DNA of 64,000 bases, from NCBI GenBank assembly GCA_017458145.1, contig JAFTGA010000015.1, forward strand, positions 62,001 through 126,000, in the 5' to 3' direction. Shown one piece after another: positions 57,431 through 64,000 of the stretch. Each line of letters opens with the position of its first letter. Position 1 is the first letter of the stretch. The DNA comes from Bacteroidales bacterium. Lineage in GTDB: Bacteria > Bacteroidota > Bacteroidia > Bacteroidales > UBA932. A program made the translations under genes and the position numbers. A model generated the notes under the pieces. It was not told the origin of the DNA. It saw only the letters and a list, made by a program, of their open reading frames with translations, and ran no database searches.

Positions 57431-59509
57431 CTATATGATTTCCAGTTTCTTGAGAAGCGCGTCCGGATCGGGTTCATGGCCCCGGAAGCGGCGGTACAGC
57501 AGGGCCTCGTCCTCGCTGCCGCCCTTCGCGAGGATGTTCCGGCGGAAGGAGCCGGCGGCTTCGCGGCTGAAAATTCCCTTCTCCCGGAACAGGGAGAAGG
57601 CGTCGGCTTCGAGGACTTCCGCCCATTTGTAGGAATAATATCCGGCGGAGTAGCCGCCGGAGAAGATGTGTCCGAAGGCGGTGGAGATGCAGGTCCCGGG
57701 GATGTCCGGGAGCGTGGCGCAGTCCGCCAGGGCCTCCCGCTCCAGCCTGAGGGCCGGGATTCCAGCGTTCGCTGGAAGGACGGCAGGACCGTCCCCCGGG
57801 GCTTGACCCGGAACCTCCTCCCGCAGCGTGTGCCAGGCCAGGTCCAGCCGGCCGAAGCGCAGCTGGCGGACCTGGAAATAGGCGGCGTGGAAGTTGCGTG
57901 CGGCGACGAGCCGCTCCACGAGCGCGTCCGGGATGGGTTCTCCGGTCTGCCAGTGGCGGGCGAAGGTGTGCAGCCAGTCCGGCTCGAAAGCCCAGTTCTC
58001 CATCAGCTGCGAAGGCAGTTCCACGAAGTCGCGGACCACGTTGGTGCCCGTCATCGTAGGGTAACGGCCCTCGGCGAGCATGCCGTGAAGGGAATGCCCG
58101 AATTCGTGCAGGAAGGTCGTCAGCTCGTCGTGCGTCAGCAGCGACGGGGTGTCGGGGGTGGGCTTCGTGAAATTCGTCACGATGCTCACCAGGGGGCGCC
58201 GCTCGACGCCGCCCGGGGCGGAAAGCTCACGGAAATTGGTCATCCACGCTCCGCCGCGCTTGCCCTTGCGGGGAAAGAAATCCGCATAGAACAGCGCCAG
58301 GTGCTTCCCGTCCGCGTCGGAGACATCGTAAACGCGCACGTCGGGATGATAGACGGGCAGCTCCGGACGCGGGGTGAACCGCACACCGTACAGGCGCGTC
58401 GCGAGCCCGAAGACGGCTTCGATGCAGTCTTCCAGCCGGAAATAAGGCTTGAGCTGCTCGTCGCTGAGCGCGAAATGCTCCGCCCGGTACCGTTCGGACC
58501 ACCAGGCGAAGTCCCAGGGCAGCATCTGCTCCTGCCTGTAGCCGTGTGTCCGGGCCCAGGCGAGCAGGTCCGCGATCTCCCTCCGGGCGGCGGGCAGGGA
58601 CGGTGTCATCAGGGCGTCCAGCAGGGAGCGGACCGTCGTGACATCCTTCGCCATCCGCTCCTCCAGGGCATAGTCGGCCCAGGAGGCATAGCCCAGCAGC
58701 TGCGCGATCCGCCGGCGCAGCTCCGCAATCCGGACACAGAGGCCGCTGTTGTCCGACGGACCGCCCAGGGCGCGGCTGTTGTATGCACGCCAGAGGCGCT
58801 CCCGCAGGTCCGCCCGGGCGCTGTATTGCATGAACGGCACATAACTGGGGTGCGAGAGGTCGAACACCCAGCCCGGAAGCCCTTTCTCCCGGGCTGCCTG
58901 TGCGCCCGGCTCGCGGACATACTGCGGCAGCCCTTCGAGTTCCGCTTCCTCCGTCAGATGCAGGGAGAAGGCGTTGGTGGCGTCCAGGACGTTCTTGCCA
59001 TATTTCAGTTCCAGCAGGGAGAGTTCCTCCTCCAGGGCGGCGTAGGTCTTCTTGTCCTCATCGGAGAGGAGGGCGCCGCTGCGCACAAATCTTTTATAGC
59101 AGTCTTCCAGTAGTTTACGCTGATCTCTCGCAAGCGTGAGGTCGTCGCGTCGCTCCCAGACGGCCCGGATGCGGCCGAACAGCTCCGCGTTGTGCGAGAC
59201 ATACATCTCATAGTCGGTCAGCAGGGGGGAGACCTCCTCGGCGGTCTGCTGCATGCGGTCATCGCTCTCGGCTTCGAGCAGGTTGAAGAAGATGCCGCTG
59301 ATGCGGTCCAGATCCTCCCCGGCGAACTCGAGGGCTTCGACGGTATTGGCGAAAGTCGGCGGCTCGGGGTTCCCGGCGATGGCGTCCACTTCGGCCTTGC
59401 CGCGGGCGACGGCCTCGCGGAAGGCGGGCAGATAATGCTCCGGCCGGAACCGGTCGAAGCAGGGTGCCCCGTGGGGAAGGGGAGAGGGGGAAAGCAAAGG
59501 ATTGTCCAT
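57431..59509 (-). CDS. M3-family oligopeptidase (dipeptidyl carboxypeptidase type), with an in-frame repeat insertion
   Basis: The 692-residue zinc peptidase has the HExxH site in TTFLHEFGHSLHGMLAEGRY (His, Glu, His). The downstream ligand region is TGTNVVRDFVELPSQLMENWAFEP, and the C-terminal motif TAFGHIFSGGYSAGYYSYKWAEVLEADAF is shared with Dcp/oligopeptidase A. There is no signal peptide, so it is probably cytoplasmic. Between LDLAWHTLREE and ALRLEREAL lie 20 residues encoded by a palindromic repeat (57756-57815); they have no counterpart in the family as I know it. The predicted transcript starts 1 nt before ATG 59507-59509. Confidence 0.94.
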   Translation of the reverse strand: MDNPLLSPSPLPHGAPCFDRFRPEHYLPAFREAVARGKAEVDAIAGNPEPPTFANTVEALEFAGEDLDRISGIFFNLLEAESDDRMQQTAEEVSPLLTDYEMYVSHNAELFGRIRAVWERRDDLTLARDQRKLLEDCYKRFVRSGALLSDEDKKTYAALEEELSLLELKYGKNVLDATNAFSLHLTEEAELEGLPQYVREPGAQAAREKGLPGWVFDLSHPSYVPFMQYSARADLRERLWRAYNSRALGGPSDNSGLCVRIAELRRRIAQLLGYASWADYALEERMAKDVTTVRSLLDALMTPSLPAARREIADLLAWARTHGYRQEQMLPWDFAWWSERYRAEHFALSDEQLKPYFRLEDCIEAVFGLATRLYGVRFTPRPELPVYHPDVRVYDVSDADGKHLALFYADFFPRKGKRGGAWMTNFRELSAPGGVERRPLVSIVTNFTKPTPDTPSLLTHDELTTFLHEFGHSLHGMLAEGRYPTMTGTNVVRDFVELPSQLMENWAFEPDWLHTFARHWQTGEPIPDALVERLVAARNFHAAYFQVRQLRFGRLDLAWHTLREEVPGQAPGDGPAVLPANAGIPALRLEREALADCATLPDIPGTCISTAFGHIFSGGYSAGYYSYKWAEVLEADAFSLFREKGIFSREAAGSFRRNILAKGGSEDEALLYRRFRGHEPDPDALLKKLEII
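57756..57815 (-). repeat. 60-bp palindromic element inserted in frame within the M3 peptidase gene
   Basis: Three small hairpins lie in a row: TTCCAGCG/CGCTGGAA, GACGG/CCGTC, and CCGGG with CCCGG in CCGGGGCTTGACCCGG. The last is related to the interspersed GTCATTCCGGGC repeats. The length is a multiple of three, so 20 codons are added without a frameshift. Boundaries are uncertain by a few bases. Confidence 0.65.
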
Positions 59510-59513
59510 ACTG

Positions 59514-59521
59514 CAAAAATA
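59514..59521 (-). promoter_or_regulatory. -7 promoter box of the M3 peptidase-pncB operon
   Basis: On the minus strand this reads TATTTTTG. The predicted start is about 59510, 1 nt before the ATG, so the mRNA is effectively leaderless. Confidence 0.65.
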
Positions 59522-59558
59522 ACCATAAATGGGGATTTTTATTTCATTTGCAATACCC

Positions 59559-59702
59559 TAATTTTGCACTCGGATAAAAGTTAGTGTGTTTTAATGAGCG
59601 CGGCAGCGGGATCCGGCCGGACAGGAACGGCGGACCTTGTTGCCGCGACCTCTTTTATCCGGCTGTTTTCTTTGCTTTTATCTATTTTATTGGCTAAATT
59701 TG
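59559..59702 (+). promoter_or_regulatory. Two plus-strand -7 boxes upstream of the dicarboxylate symporter
   Basis: TAATTTTG at 59559-59566 (start about 59570) opens directly onto the structured RNA candidate. TAAATTTG at 59695-59702 (start about 59706) lies 39 nt before the symporter ATG and downstream of the structure. This implies either a separate RNA or two alternative leaders. Confidence 0.55.
59570..59670 (+). ncRNA. Candidate structured RNA (small RNA or leader element)
   Basis: CGGATAAAAG (59571-59580) pairs perfectly with CTTTTATCCG (59652-59661) and closes the whole unit. Inside it CGCGGCA (59599-59605) pairs with TGCCGCG (59641-59647). Inside that GGATCCG (59609-59615) can pair with CGGACC (59631-59636) with one bulge. 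A promoter box ends 4 nt before the outer helix, and a T-rich run (GCTGTTTTCTTTGCTTTTAT) follows the outer helix like a terminator. No good coding frame spans it. It matches no RNA family I recognise (not SRP RNA, RNase P or tmRNA). Confidence 0.45.
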
Positions 59703-59744
59703 CGCCGCTTTTTGTGACAAGTAGATAGTAGTAAATAAAATAAT

Positions 59745-61199
59745 ATGTCCAACAGCACTTTTTCTGTCAAGTATTGTGTGATCCTGCCGATCGTGCTGAT
59801 CATCACGATTCTTCTGTGGGCGCTCCCGGTGGATGCTTTCGGCATTGCCGGACTTACCGTTGTCCAGCAGCGGATGATCGCTATTTTCGTCTTCGCCGCC
59901 CTGATGTGGATGTTTGAAGTCATCCCGAACTGGACCACCTCGCTGGTGGTGATCGTGGTGATGCTGCTGAGCGTCTCCGACAAGGGCCTGAGCTTCTTCT
60001 GCAGGCCCGAATTCGGCACCCTGGTCGACTACAAGAGCATTATGGCTTCTTTCGCGGACCCCGTGGTGATGCTGTTCCTCGGTGGTTTCGTACTGGCTAT
60101 CATCGCCTCCAAGTACGGAATGGACGCCGCGATCGCGAAGGTCCTCCTCGGCATTTTCGGCAAGCGGCCGAAGATGGTCCTGCTGGGCTTCTTGATCGTG
60201 ATCGCCCTCTTCTCGATGTTCATGAGCAACACGGCCACGGCCGCGATGATGCTGGCTTTCCTGGCCCCGGTGCTCAAGTCCCTTCCGGCGGATGAGACCG
60301 GCAAGGTGGGCCTCGCCCTGGCCATCCCCGTGTCGGCCAACCTCGGCGGCATCGGCACGCCGATCGGCACCCCGCCGAACGCCATCGCCCTCGGCGCCCT
60401 GGAGAATGCCGGTTATTCGATCAGTTTCGTGACCTGGATGACCCGGATGGTCCCGTACGTGATCGTGATGATCGCCATTGCCTGGGTGCTCCTGCAGATC
60501 TTCTTCCCGTTCAAGAGTGAGAAGATCGAGCTCAAGATCGAGGTCCGGGAGCGCAAGAAAGACTGGCGGACCTATGTGGCCTGGATCACCTTCTTCGTGA
60601 CCATCCTCCTCTGGGTGACGGAGTCCTTGACGGGGATCAACTCCAATGTCGTCGCCCTCATCCCGCTGGCCGTCTATACCGCCACGGGCGTCTTCGAGAA
60701 GTCCGACATCAAGGAGATCAACTGGAGCGTGCTCTGGCTTGTCGCGGGCGGTTTCGCCCTCGGTACGGGCCTGAACAAGACCGGACTTGCCGCCACGCTG
60801 ATCAACGCCATCCCGTTCAGTACGATGAACGTGGTGATCGTGCTCGTTGTCGCCGGTCTGATCTGCTATCTGCTCTCCAACTTCATCAGCAACTCCGCGA
60901 CGGCGGCCCTGCTGGTTCCGATCCTCGTGGTCGTGGGCACGGCCATGGCCAATCCCGAGGCGGCCAACAACGCCCAGTTCGTGGCGCTCGGCGGCATGAA
61001 TGCGATGATCCCGTTCATTGCAGTCTGCGCCTCCATCGCCATGCTCCTCCCGATTTCCACCCCGCCGAACGCCATTGCGGCATCCACCGGCCTGGTGCAG
61101 ACCAAGGACATGACCAAGGTGGGCCTGATCATCGGCGCGATCGGCTTCGTGCTCGGTTATTTCCTGCTTACCGCCGTCTTCCCGTTCCCGACGGTATAA
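59745..61199 (+). CDS. DASS/SLC13-type sodium:dicarboxylate symporter
   Basis: The 484-residue inner-membrane transporter has about 11-12 hydrophobic segments. Its two inverted halves carry SNT-type motifs (SNTATAAMML and SNSATAALLV) and the paired PPN loops GTPIGTPPNAIALG and STPPNAIAAS. These form the substrate and sodium sites in the VcINDY family. It is likely to import succinate, fumarate, malate or related acids; the exact substrate is inferred. A porin-like gene follows after a hairpin. Confidence 0.92.
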   Translation: MSNSTFSVKYCVILPIVLIITILLWALPVDAFGIAGLTVVQQRMIAIFVFAALMWMFEVIPNWTTSLVVIVVMLLSVSDKGLSFFCRPEFGTLVDYKSIMASFADPVVMLFLGGFVLAIIASKYGMDAAIAKVLLGIFGKRPKMVLLGFLIVIALFSMFMSNTATAAMMLAFLAPVLKSLPADETGKVGLALAIPVSANLGGIGTPIGTPPNAIALGALENAGYSISFVTWMTRMVPYVIVMIAIAWVLLQIFFPFKSEKIELKIEVRERKKDWRTYVAWITFFVTILLWVTESLTGINSNVVALIPLAVYTATGVFEKSDIKEINWSVLWLVAGGFALGTGLNKTGLAATLINAIPFSTMNVVIVLVVAGLICYLLSNFISNSATAALLVPILVVVGTAMANPEAANNAQFVALGGMNAMIPFIAVCASIAMLLPISTPPNAIAASTGLVQTKDMTKVGLIIGAIGFVLGYFLLTAVFPFPTV

Positions 61200-61212
61200 T
61201 TCCGACATTTCC

Positions 61213-61250
61213 ATCTGGTGGCTCCGTACGAAGCGGGACCACCAGATTTT
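61213..61250 (+). terminator. Hairpin between the symporter and porin genes
   Basis: ATCTGGTGG (61213-61221) pairs with CCACCAGAT (61239-61247), followed by TTTATTAA. It is a terminator or a partial read-through attenuator, since no clear promoter is seen before the porin gene 16 nt later. Confidence 0.75.
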
Positions 61251-61265
61251 ATTAACCGATACCCC

Positions 61266-62507
61266 ATGATCAAGAAAATCATTGCCGTGGCCGCATTGGC
61301 CCTTGCCTGTGCGAGCGGCCTCCCGGCCCAGGACAAGCCCTCCATCCAGTTCAAACCCTATGGCTTTGTCCGCAACTACCTCGTCATCGATTCCCGCGAA
61401 AGCGTCTATGGCACGGAAGACTTCTTCTACTATGTCCCGAAGGACCGGAATCTCGTCGGTGGCACGGACCTGAACCAGCAGACGACCGTCAGCTTCGGAG
61501 CCATCACCTCCCGGCTCGGCCTGGATGTCGTGGGCTACCAGGTCAACGGCCTGAGCATCTCCGCCAAGATTGAGGCGGACTTCTATGCCGGAGTGTCCGG
61601 GGTGACCGGCACGGCCCTGCTCCGTCTCCGCCAGGCGTTCCTGAGCCTGTCCAAGGACTCCTTCAGCCTCAAGGTCGGACAGGCCTGGCATCCGATGGCG
61701 GCCGATATGCCGCACATCTTCTCGCTGAATACCGGCGCCCCGTTCGGCCCGTTCAGCCGCACGCCCGAGGTTGTCGCCGATTTCAAGCTCGGCAGCGGAT
61801 TCACTCTGACAGCCGCCGCCATCTGGCAGATGCAGTACACCTCCGCCGGACCTTCCGGCGCTTCCGCCGATTATATCAAATACGGCGGCATCCCCGAACT
61901 CTACCTGGGCCTGAGCCTCAAGCAGGGCGGTTTCACGGGCCGCGTGGGCGTGGACATGCTCTCCATCAAGCCGCGTCATCTGGATGCCACCGGCACCAGG
62001 AAAGTGAGCGACCGTATCACCACCTTCAGCCCGTTCCTGTATGCCGAATACACCAAGGACCTGTTCTCCGTCAAGGCAAAGACCATCTTCGCCCAGGCTG
62101 GAGAGCACATGAACCTGAACGGCGGCTACGGCGTGTCCGGCATCGATGCGGACGGCAGCTGGCGCTATTCCCCGACGCGCAATTCCTCCACCTGGATCAG
62201 CCTGACCTACGGCAAGAAGGTGCAGGGCGTGCTGTTCGCGGGCTATGTGCGCAACTTCGGCACGAAGGACGCGCTCGTGGGCGACCTGTATTTCAGCAAG
62301 AACAGTTTCTCCAACATGAACCGGATGTTCCGTGTGACGCCGGAGATCATGTTCAACTGGGGCAAGCTCACCCTGGGCCTGGAGTATGAGATGACCGGCG
62401 TCCAGTACGGCAGCTTCGGCCAGCACGACAATTACGGCCTCGCCACCGAGGGCCTGCACTGGGTGGTCAACCACCGCTTCCAGGCGATGCTTCGCTACAC
62501 CTTCTAG
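61266..62507 (+). CDS. Outer-membrane porin-like protein
   Basis: The 413-residue product has a signal peptide (1-21, ending GLPAQ). A barrel-like sequence follows with FKPYGFVRNYLVIDSRES, GLSISAKIEADFYAG, LRLRQAFLSLSKDSFSLKVGQAWHPM and a terminal FQAMLRYTF ending in Phe. It resembles DcaP-like or related porins, which often sit beside transporters. Co-location with the dicarboxylate symporter suggests outer-membrane passage of the same acids; this is an inference. ATG 61266 fits the signal peptide; the longer frame from 61218 would run through the hairpin. Confidence 0.84.
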   Translation: MIKKIIAVAALALACASGLPAQDKPSIQFKPYGFVRNYLVIDSRESVYGTEDFFYYVPKDRNLVGGTDLNQQTTVSFGAITSRLGLDVVGYQVNGLSISAKIEADFYAGVSGVTGTALLRLRQAFLSLSKDSFSLKVGQAWHPMAADMPHIFSLNTGAPFGPFSRTPEVVADFKLGSGFTLTAAAIWQMQYTSAGPSGASADYIKYGGIPELYLGLSLKQGGFTGRVGVDMLSIKPRHLDATGTRKVSDRITTFSPFLYAEYTKDLFSVKAKTIFAQAGEHMNLNGGYGVSGIDADGSWRYSPTRNSSTWISLTYGKKVQGVLFAGYVRNFGTKDALVGDLYFSKNSFSNMNRMFRVTPEIMFNWGKLTLGLEYEMTGVQYGSFGQHDNYGLATEGLHWVVNHRFQAMLRYTF

Positions 62508-62516
62508 TTATCCTGT

Positions 62517-63578
62517 ATGGCACTTCTGCTGTTCTTCCTTTTCGGAGCCATGGCCGTGTCGTTCCTCTGCTCGATCCTGGAGGCGACACTGATGTCCACC
62601 CCGATCTCCTACATCACGATGCGGGAGGAAGAGGGGTACGGGCCCGCCGTCCGCTTCAAGGAATACAAGCAGGACACTTCCCGGCCGATCGCCGCCATCC
62701 TGTCCCTCAATACGATAGCCAATACGATCGGCGCGGCTGGCGTGGGCAGTCAGGCCACGGCCTTGTTCGGCTCCCAGTGGTTCGGACTCGTCAGCGCCCT
62801 GATGACCATCCTGATACTCGTTTTCTCCGAAATCATCCCCAAGACGCTCGGCGCCACCCGCTGGAAATCCCTGATGGGCTTTGCCACGGGCGCCATCCGC
62901 TGCCTGATCTTCCTGATGTATCCGCTGGTGCTGCTGATCGAGCTGCTCACCCGGCTGATTACCCCCGGGGAGATGGAGACCGCCGTCTCGCGCGACGAAG
63001 TGAGCGCGATGGCGAACGTCGCGGAAGAGGAGGGTGACCTGGAAGAAGACGAGAACACGATCATCCAGAACCTCATCTCGATGGATGAGGTCAAGGCCTT
63101 CGACGTGATGACCCCGCGCGTGGTCTGCGAGATCGCGCCGGAATCAATGACGCTCAAGTCGTTCTACAAGAACAAGCATTTCCGCCACCACAGCCGCATC
63201 CCGGTCTATGCCGACAACGACGAATACATCACCGGCTACATCCTCCGGATGGAGGCCCTGCAGCTCATGGCCGAGGACAAATTCGACACGACCCTCGGCG
63301 AGATCCGCCGCGACGTGGCCACCTTCGACGAGGATACGTCCCTGGACCTGATCTGGGACGAGATGCTGAGCAAGGACGAGCAGATCGCCATCATCATCAA
63401 CGAATACGGCAGTTTCCAGGGCATCCTGACCCTGGAGGACGTGATCGAGACGCTGCTGGGCAGCGAAATCGTGGATGAGAACGACACTGTCCGCGACATG
63501 CAGCAGCTCGCCCGCGAAAAGTGGAAGAAGGTCAAGGTCAAGCGGCCGGTCCGCGAAGAGGGGGCAAAAGAAAACTAG
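62517..63578 (+). CDS. CNNM/DUF21-CBS membrane protein, short C-terminus
   Basis: The 353-residue product has a DUF21 (CNNM) transmembrane domain (1-150; SILEATLMSTPISYI, IILVFSEIIPKTLGATRW) with about four spans. A CBS pair (about 190-320; MTPRVVCEI, SRIPVYADNDEYITGYILR, EYGSFQGILTLEDVIETLLG) follows. The C-terminal CorC/HlyC domain usual in the CorC/YfjD branch is absent, and the protein ends about 30 residues after the CBS pair. It may be a magnesium or other divalent-ion transporter or sensor. The stop codon lies inside a 22-bp inverted repeat. It begins 9 nt after the porin. Confidence 0.9.
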   Translation: MALLLFFLFGAMAVSFLCSILEATLMSTPISYITMREEEGYGPAVRFKEYKQDTSRPIAAILSLNTIANTIGAAGVGSQATALFGSQWFGLVSALMTILILVFSEIIPKTLGATRWKSLMGFATGAIRCLIFLMYPLVLLIELLTRLITPGEMETAVSRDEVSAMANVAEEEGDLEEDENTIIQNLISMDEVKAFDVMTPRVVCEIAPESMTLKSFYKNKHFRHHSRIPVYADNDEYITGYILRMEALQLMAEDKFDTTLGEIRRDVATFDEDTSLDLIWDEMLSKDEQIAIIINEYGSFQGILTLEDVIETLLGSEIVDENDTVRDMQQLAREKWKKVKVKRPVREEGAKEN

Positions 63579-63610
63579 TCATCGGATTCCGATGACTAGT
63601 TTTCTTTTGC
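63564..63610. terminator. 22-bp perfect inverted repeat, bidirectional terminator
   Basis: GCAAAAGAAAACTAGTCATC continues as GG (63564-63585), then a 3-nt ATT loop, then the exact reverse complement (63589-63610). A-rich and T-rich flanks within the stem give U-tracts on both strands. It separates two convergent genes and includes the last codons and TAG stop of the CNNM gene. Confidence 0.88.
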
Positions 63611-63619
63611 GGCTTGCCG

Positions 63620-64000
63620 CTACTGCTGCGGTTGCGGCTTCGGTTTTTTCTTTGAGCGGTCCAGGACGCGGAAGTAGCCGATCTGGATCCCCAACAGGTC
63701 GAGATCCCGGGCAACCCGGAAGGAGGACATCCGGGCGTTGTTGGTCCCTGCCATCCAGGATTTGTCCTGGATGGTGTTTTCGTAGGTGATGCCGACGAGC
63801 GGGATGCTGAGGAAGAATGAGCTCCCGTCACGGAGTTTCAGGGCGCCGCCGACGGCGAATTTCAGGCCGGTGCCGAATGTGCTGGAGACGCGGACCTGGT
63901 AGTTCTCGTCGCTCTTGAGCGGATGGGATGTCGTGACGCCGTAGTTGCCGAACAGGCGGCCCTCCGCGAACACCGCAAACAACTGGGAGCCGAAGAAGGA
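63620..64000 (-). CDS. C-terminal part of an outer-membrane protein, 5' end off the right edge
   Basis: The frame is open from the window edge to TAG 63620-63622, 126 codons. It reads as alternating beta-strands (FAVFAEGRLFGNYG, YQVRVSSTFGTGLKFAVGG, FFLSIPLVGITYEN, LDLLGIQIGYFRVL) typical of a small outer-membrane barrel. It ends with a short basic Pro/Gln tail after the last strand. The start is not in the window. Function unknown. Confidence 0.75.
   Translation of the reverse strand, partial: SFFGSQLFAVFAEGRLFGNYGVTTSHPLKSDENYQVRVSSTFGTGLKFAVGGALKLRDGSSFFLSIPLVGITYENTIQDKSWMAGTNNARMSSFRVARDLDLLGIQIGYFRVLDRSKKKPKPQPQQ

Noticed and set aside
59570..59670. SRP RNA, RNase P RNA or tmRNA at the structured region
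   Set aside because: The conserved cores of these RNAs (SRP GGAAGGAAGCAGCC-like segment, RNase P GAGGAAAGTCC) are absent and the length is wrong for RNase P and tmRNA.

Overview
The window is a dense, GC-rich bacterial chromosome segment from a member of the Bacteroidetes, most likely order Bacteroidales; the genus cannot be fixed from sequence alone. The assignment rests on several points. Promoters carry the Bacteroidetes -7 box TAnnTTTG and Shine-Dalgarno sites are absent. ProRS is of the archaeal/eukaryotic-like type 3. The omega subunit, BamD, DUF3078 and SPOR proteins are of Bacteroidetes type, and a KorAB pair is present. Most of the window is ordinary housekeeping sequence in short divergent or co-directional operons. 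No intergenic stretch exceeds about 240 bases.

Layout. 1-3.1 kb: a tight minus-strand operon of small zinc-ribbon membrane proteins of unknown function. 3.2-16 kb: glycerate kinase, initiator tRNA, sppA, hisS, a DoxX-type protein, tmk, folP, a CPBP protease, a sugar nucleotidyltransferase, ftsB/divIC, tilS, DUF3078 and proS. 16-22.6 kb: a YDPW-repeat lipoprotein, a FadL-like outer-membrane protein, and the lipid A genes lpxD-lpxC-lpxA followed by a WbqC-like gene. 22.6-28.5 kb: rimP-nusA-infB, a lipase-like hydrolase, tadA and tRNA-Gln. 28.5-36.6 kb: an AT-rich HNH endonuclease gene, glpK, polA-sigma factor, a Fur regulator, radC and miaB. 36.6-43.3 kb: a lipoprotein, a SPOR protein, rpoN, a second Fur-like protein, trxB, bamD, rpoZ and recN. 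43.3-51.9 kb: a periplasmic-binding-like protein, a glycosyltransferase, an OmpH-like protein, pdxJ, nadK, uppS, bamA and skp/ompH. 52-64 kb: korAB-gdhA (2-oxoglutarate node), pncB, an M3 peptidase, a candidate structured RNA, a dicarboxylate symporter with a porin, a CNNM/CBS protein and the end of an outer-membrane protein.

Cell-envelope biogenesis is the strongest theme: lipid A (lpxD/C/A), undecaprenyl-PP (uppS), the Bam complex (bamA, bamD), two Skp-like chaperones, SppA and several outer-membrane proteins. Translation and tRNA functions (hisS, proS, tilS, tadA, miaB, rimP, infB, two tRNAs) form the second theme.

The most unusual material is as follows. (i) Short palindromic repeat elements have entered or reshaped genes: a 156-bp inverted-repeat element lies in frame in polA, a 60-bp element lies in frame in the M3 peptidase, and a 61-bp element with 15-bp direct repeats sits at the 3' end of miaB. 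(ii) Many promoters place the start of transcription 1-6 nt from the start codon, and two divergent pairs have -7 boxes back to back only 2 bp apart. (iii) LpxC lacks the FabZ domain that is fused to it in most Bacteroidetes. (iv) A nested-helix RNA candidate with its own promoter lies upstream of the dicarboxylate symporter. (v) The zinc-ribbon membrane operon has no recognisable function.
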